A DNA stretch of 64,000 nucleotides from Cordia subcordata (Eukaryota; Streptophyta; Magnoliopsida; Boraginales; Cordiaceae): NCBI GenBank assembly GCA_028554755.1, contig JAPTOF010000010.1, positions 5,058,001-5,122,000 of the forward strand, written 5' to 3'. Shown here piece after piece: positions 61,009 to 64,000 of this stretch. Numbering within the stretch: the first letter of the stretch is position 1; every line of letters starts with the position of its first letter. The translations under genes and the position numbers were made by a program. The notes beneath the pieces are model-generated. The model was not told the origin of the DNA and ran no database searches. It saw nothing but the letters and a program-made list of their open reading frames with translations.

Positions 61009-62040
61009 TGAGTCCTCAACACGCTTGATTCACCAAAAGACAACTAGTGACTTATTGTTGTGACATGAATCACAAGATAAAGTTTTGGAATTAAAAACTA
61101 AGGGAATATTATTTTGGTTCACAAGCTATTTTATTATTTTAGAGGCTGGGTGACCCAACCTATTGTGCCAAATAGAAAGGGGTAACTTAGAAGAAATAGA
61201 GTTTGCTTATTTTGCAGATGCTAACTTGTCTGGAACAGCAGCATATCGTTCATAGATGTAGTTCCTACTCTGAGCCACCACGAGAGGTGCCCTCGTGGTT
61301 AAATCCTTCACAGAGAAAAAATCTAGGTCAAATTCAATTGACGCATTATTTTTTTTACAAATAGAAATCAAGTTCTTTTGCATAGATGGAACACAAAGCA
61401 CATTATTGAGATTAAAATCGAAGGAAGAGGAAAAAATGATATGATCAATGTGTGAGATTTCTAAACCTATACCATCATCAAGAAGAACATTATCAGGTCC
61501 TTCATATTGCTGGCGAGTAAAGAGAGCATCAGCATCGGAACTAACATAGTGGGATGCCCCAGAGTCTAAGAGCCATGGCTAAGTAGTTGTTGTTGTTGCA
61601 TTATTCGCTTGAGCATTTATGGAAGGAAAGAAAAGGCGTTTGGCCGTGTAGCATTGTCTGGCCAAGTAGCCTCTTTTCTCACAAAATTGACAAACAACTA
61701 CTTGCTTGTTAGGTATAGCATTAGCCTGACCAGAATTTTCAGTGCAAGAGTTTCGATGATTGTTAGATTGGCAAGAGGAATTATTGGACCAATTGTTATA
61801 CCCTTGTCTTCGATTGCCTCCATTGTTAAAATAAGATGTGACATTGACAATGACCGAGCCAAGAACACCTGAGTTATATTGTTCTTCCCTGCGCAAAAAT
61901 GCTTTATACTCCAACAATTTGTCATAAAGTTCATCAAATATTATTACCGTATCTCTGGCACACACTGCTACGGCGAGTTCCTTGAATGCCGGTCCAACTC
62001 CATTGAGGGTATGGTTAATCAAGCATTATGATAAGTTTTA

Positions 62041-62339
62041 CAAATGAGATAAGTATAGAGATACATTCAGCTATAAAAAACTATAAGGATTACACAAGCT
62101 AGGATTCTTCCTTATTACACTTACACATAAAAACAGATCTGATTGCTCTCACACACAGAACACACATTCACAGACAAACACGCATACATAATCACACACA
62201 TATGCCACACACACACACAGGCACAACAAAGAGAAGGAGCAACAACAAAGCCCTTTATCAGCTTTGGTTATGACAATTGGGGATTTTTTTCCACATATAG
62301 CTTTAATTGATGGTTACTTTATCAACTTTTGAAAAAGAC
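62041..62339. other. CA-rich flank of the old copia relic
   Basis: ACACACA-rich stretch at about 62130-62223. It may belong to the old element's leader or LTR, but no match was found. Confidence 0.35.
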
Positions 62340-62790
62340 TTTCTCCAGCTTATTTAATTTTTCCTTTTTTGTGTGCCAATGTGATTTTGTGTGTATGTGT
62401 ATGTAAAGAGTGGTAAATAAATATATGTTAAGTGATGAACTAATACATTAATGTGTTTGTTCATAATCTTTATACTATTTGTTCACTATTTTAATGGTGA
62501 GTAAATAAATATAAAGTAGTGAACAAATGTGTTTATGTTTGTGTACAAGAGAGTGGTGAATAACTATATATAAGTGGTGAACAAATAAAAATATTTATAC
62601 TTATGTGTATAAGAGTGGTAAACAAATATATGTAGAGTAGTGAACAAATATATATACGAGAGTGGTGAACAAACATGTGTGGAGTGGTGAACAAATAAAA
62701 GTGGTTGTAGTTGAGTGTGTTTGTGTGTGTGATGTATATATAAAAGTCAGTAAACAAATAATTATAAGATAGTGAACAAATAAAAATTTT
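62340..62790. repeat. Degenerate minisatellite (GTGGTGAACAAATA units)
   Basis: About ten imperfect units containing AGTGGTGAACAAATA or GTAGTGAACAAAT, spaced 25-50 bp apart with TATATA/GTGTGT fillers. Confidence 0.75.
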
Positions 62791-64000
62791 AAAAAATACA
62801 TATATTTTAATTTTACTGCACGTGAACAGTAGCGTGTATTGTTCACCCACAATAAGTCCGTAGTACTTTTCGTGGGTAGATGATGCGAAGGACCATGATA
62901 CAAGGTTTCTAGATGCATAAGGAAAAATGTCTACACAAATTTAACCCAACCTCTCTTTCTATTCCCGTTATCTATTAAATTTTACCTTTTAAACTTAGGT
63001 TTTGACAACTAGCCCCCTTATTTCTCTAAAGATTTGTCTCAATTTGGTTATCTATTATTATTATATATACTAAAGCAAACCCCGATGTTCCGAATCATTC
63101 TCTGCACGACAATTGTCAATCTCTCGTGGTGTCAAGTGGTGTTCGAAAATGCAAGAAAATTCAGCATTTTAAAACACATAATTAATTCAAACATTAAATC
63201 ATACCTGTCAAAGAATAATTTTCAAATCAATTTGACTATTATTTGTAGAAGCAAAAAGTTTATTCCTAAACTAAATTTTTTCATAATTCAGCATCTTTAT
63301 TTTTGTCAACTTTTATGAACAAGTTAGACTATACCTAAAAAAGTTTCTCTATTAAAATAATTTTCTAAACTAATAAATTTATTTTTTACAATACATTATC
63401 TATTATTTTTTATCAAAAAAAATCTTATTTCCTAAATCAAAATTTTACCTAGTAGGCATATAGATATCTTAGTCAAAGTTCTATAATCTATATTATATAA
63501 ATAGTATGACACCCATACAATATACGGAGAGCGACATATGTTATTGGATAAACTAAAACTATAGAATTTTTGCATCTTATTAAATAGCTATTGAAACAAT
63601 TATATATACTATGGAATTAATAAAAAAATGATAATATATATAAAGAAAGGATATAATATTAATTAAATTAAAATGTTTAATACAAGAATAGAACTAAATA
63701 AATGATGAAAAACAAAAAAGACTTAAGAATGGACATATTTAATTAATTGATGAGTAATTATGAAAAACTTGTCATACAGAGCGCCACTTGGCAGTATGAA
63801 ATTACAATTTATTTTACTTTATTATATAGTATAAATAAAGAAGAGTCTATTACACTATATGACTACCAAGTGCCGTGGTAATATCAGTTTTACTATTCTT
63901 TTGTCACGTGTTATGTTTTCTGCATTTTTTTTAAAAAACGGCTTAAACATTATTAAAAAAAAAACACATCTATTACCTTAAAAAGATGCTCAGTAAATGA
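62791..64000. other. AT-rich DNA; inverted repeat at 63783-63875
   Basis: No gene is recognised. GCCACTTGGCAGTATGAAAT (about 63783) and ATGACTACCAAGTGCC (about 63859) are imperfect inverted repeats around about 55 bp, a possible small MITE. Confidence 0.4.

Larger units (their letters stand above)
52480..62040 (-). mobile_element. Old Ty1/copia retrotransposon relic, split by a younger copia
   Basis: Minus-strand order is as follows. Gag lies at 62022-61579 with a zinc knuckle CQFCEKRGYLARQC whose His is lost. The GAG-pre-integrase region is at 61401-61207 (MLCVPSMQKNLISI). The integrase is at about 60170-59947 (FIDHYMKFTWLYPL...), then resumes after the insertion at 54383 and runs to 53848 (LCYPWLCLYTKHKLEQKSKP, then CVFLGYS). 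Reverse transcriptase is at about 53500-52500 (LYGLRQAPRA-like), full of stops. An AACCGAA-rich repeat is also inserted at 60175-61008. LTRs were not found. Confidence 0.85.

Overview
This window looks like nuclear DNA from a dicot plant. It is AT-rich, its genes have many GT-AG introns, it holds plant-type LTR, LINE, hAT, Helitron-like and MITE relics, and its gene families are plant-specific (CC-NBS-LRR, GTE bromodomain, self-incompatibility S1-like, plastid bL28). I cannot name the species. No tRNA, rRNA or CRISPR was recognised.

Layout: 1-5.8 kb holds transposon relics (LINE 3' end, an AACCGAA-rich repeat, a hAT relic). 5.8-9.5 kb (minus) is an RPP8/RPP13-type CC-NB-ARC-LRR resistance gene. 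A heavy-metal-associated (HMA) domain is spliced in between the end of NB-ARC and the LRRs. A short frame break and an altered MHD motif put its activity in doubt. A relic of a second NLR lies at about 10 kb. 10.9-15.2 kb is two degenerate LINEs. 16-20.7 kb carries two Helitron-like 3' ends, with an Alfin1-like exon upstream of one and a PPR fragment upstream of the other. 22.0-26.0 kb (plus) is an intact eight-exon GTE-type bromodomain/NET gene. 26-31.5 kb is MITEs and microsatellites.

31.6-32.7 kb (plus) is a secreted glycine-rich protein. 34.3-34.8 kb (minus) is an S1-like secreted protein. 36.4-38.6 kb (minus) is plastid ribosomal protein bL28 in two exons. 40.1-50.4 kb (minus) is a nine-coding-exon U2AF65-like splicing factor of 998 residues with an RS-like N-terminus, two RRMs and a C-terminal UHM split by an acidic insert. 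52.5-62.0 kb is an old minus-strand copia relic. A younger plus-strand copia (54384-59946), with clear LTRs, PBS and a 5-bp target duplication, is inserted in its integrase. 62.3-64 kb is a degenerate minisatellite and AT-rich DNA.

The host genes are functionally unrelated neighbours. The most notable object is the NLR with the integrated HMA domain. Exon boundaries were placed by hand from splice consensus, reading frame and family similarity, so they are predictions.
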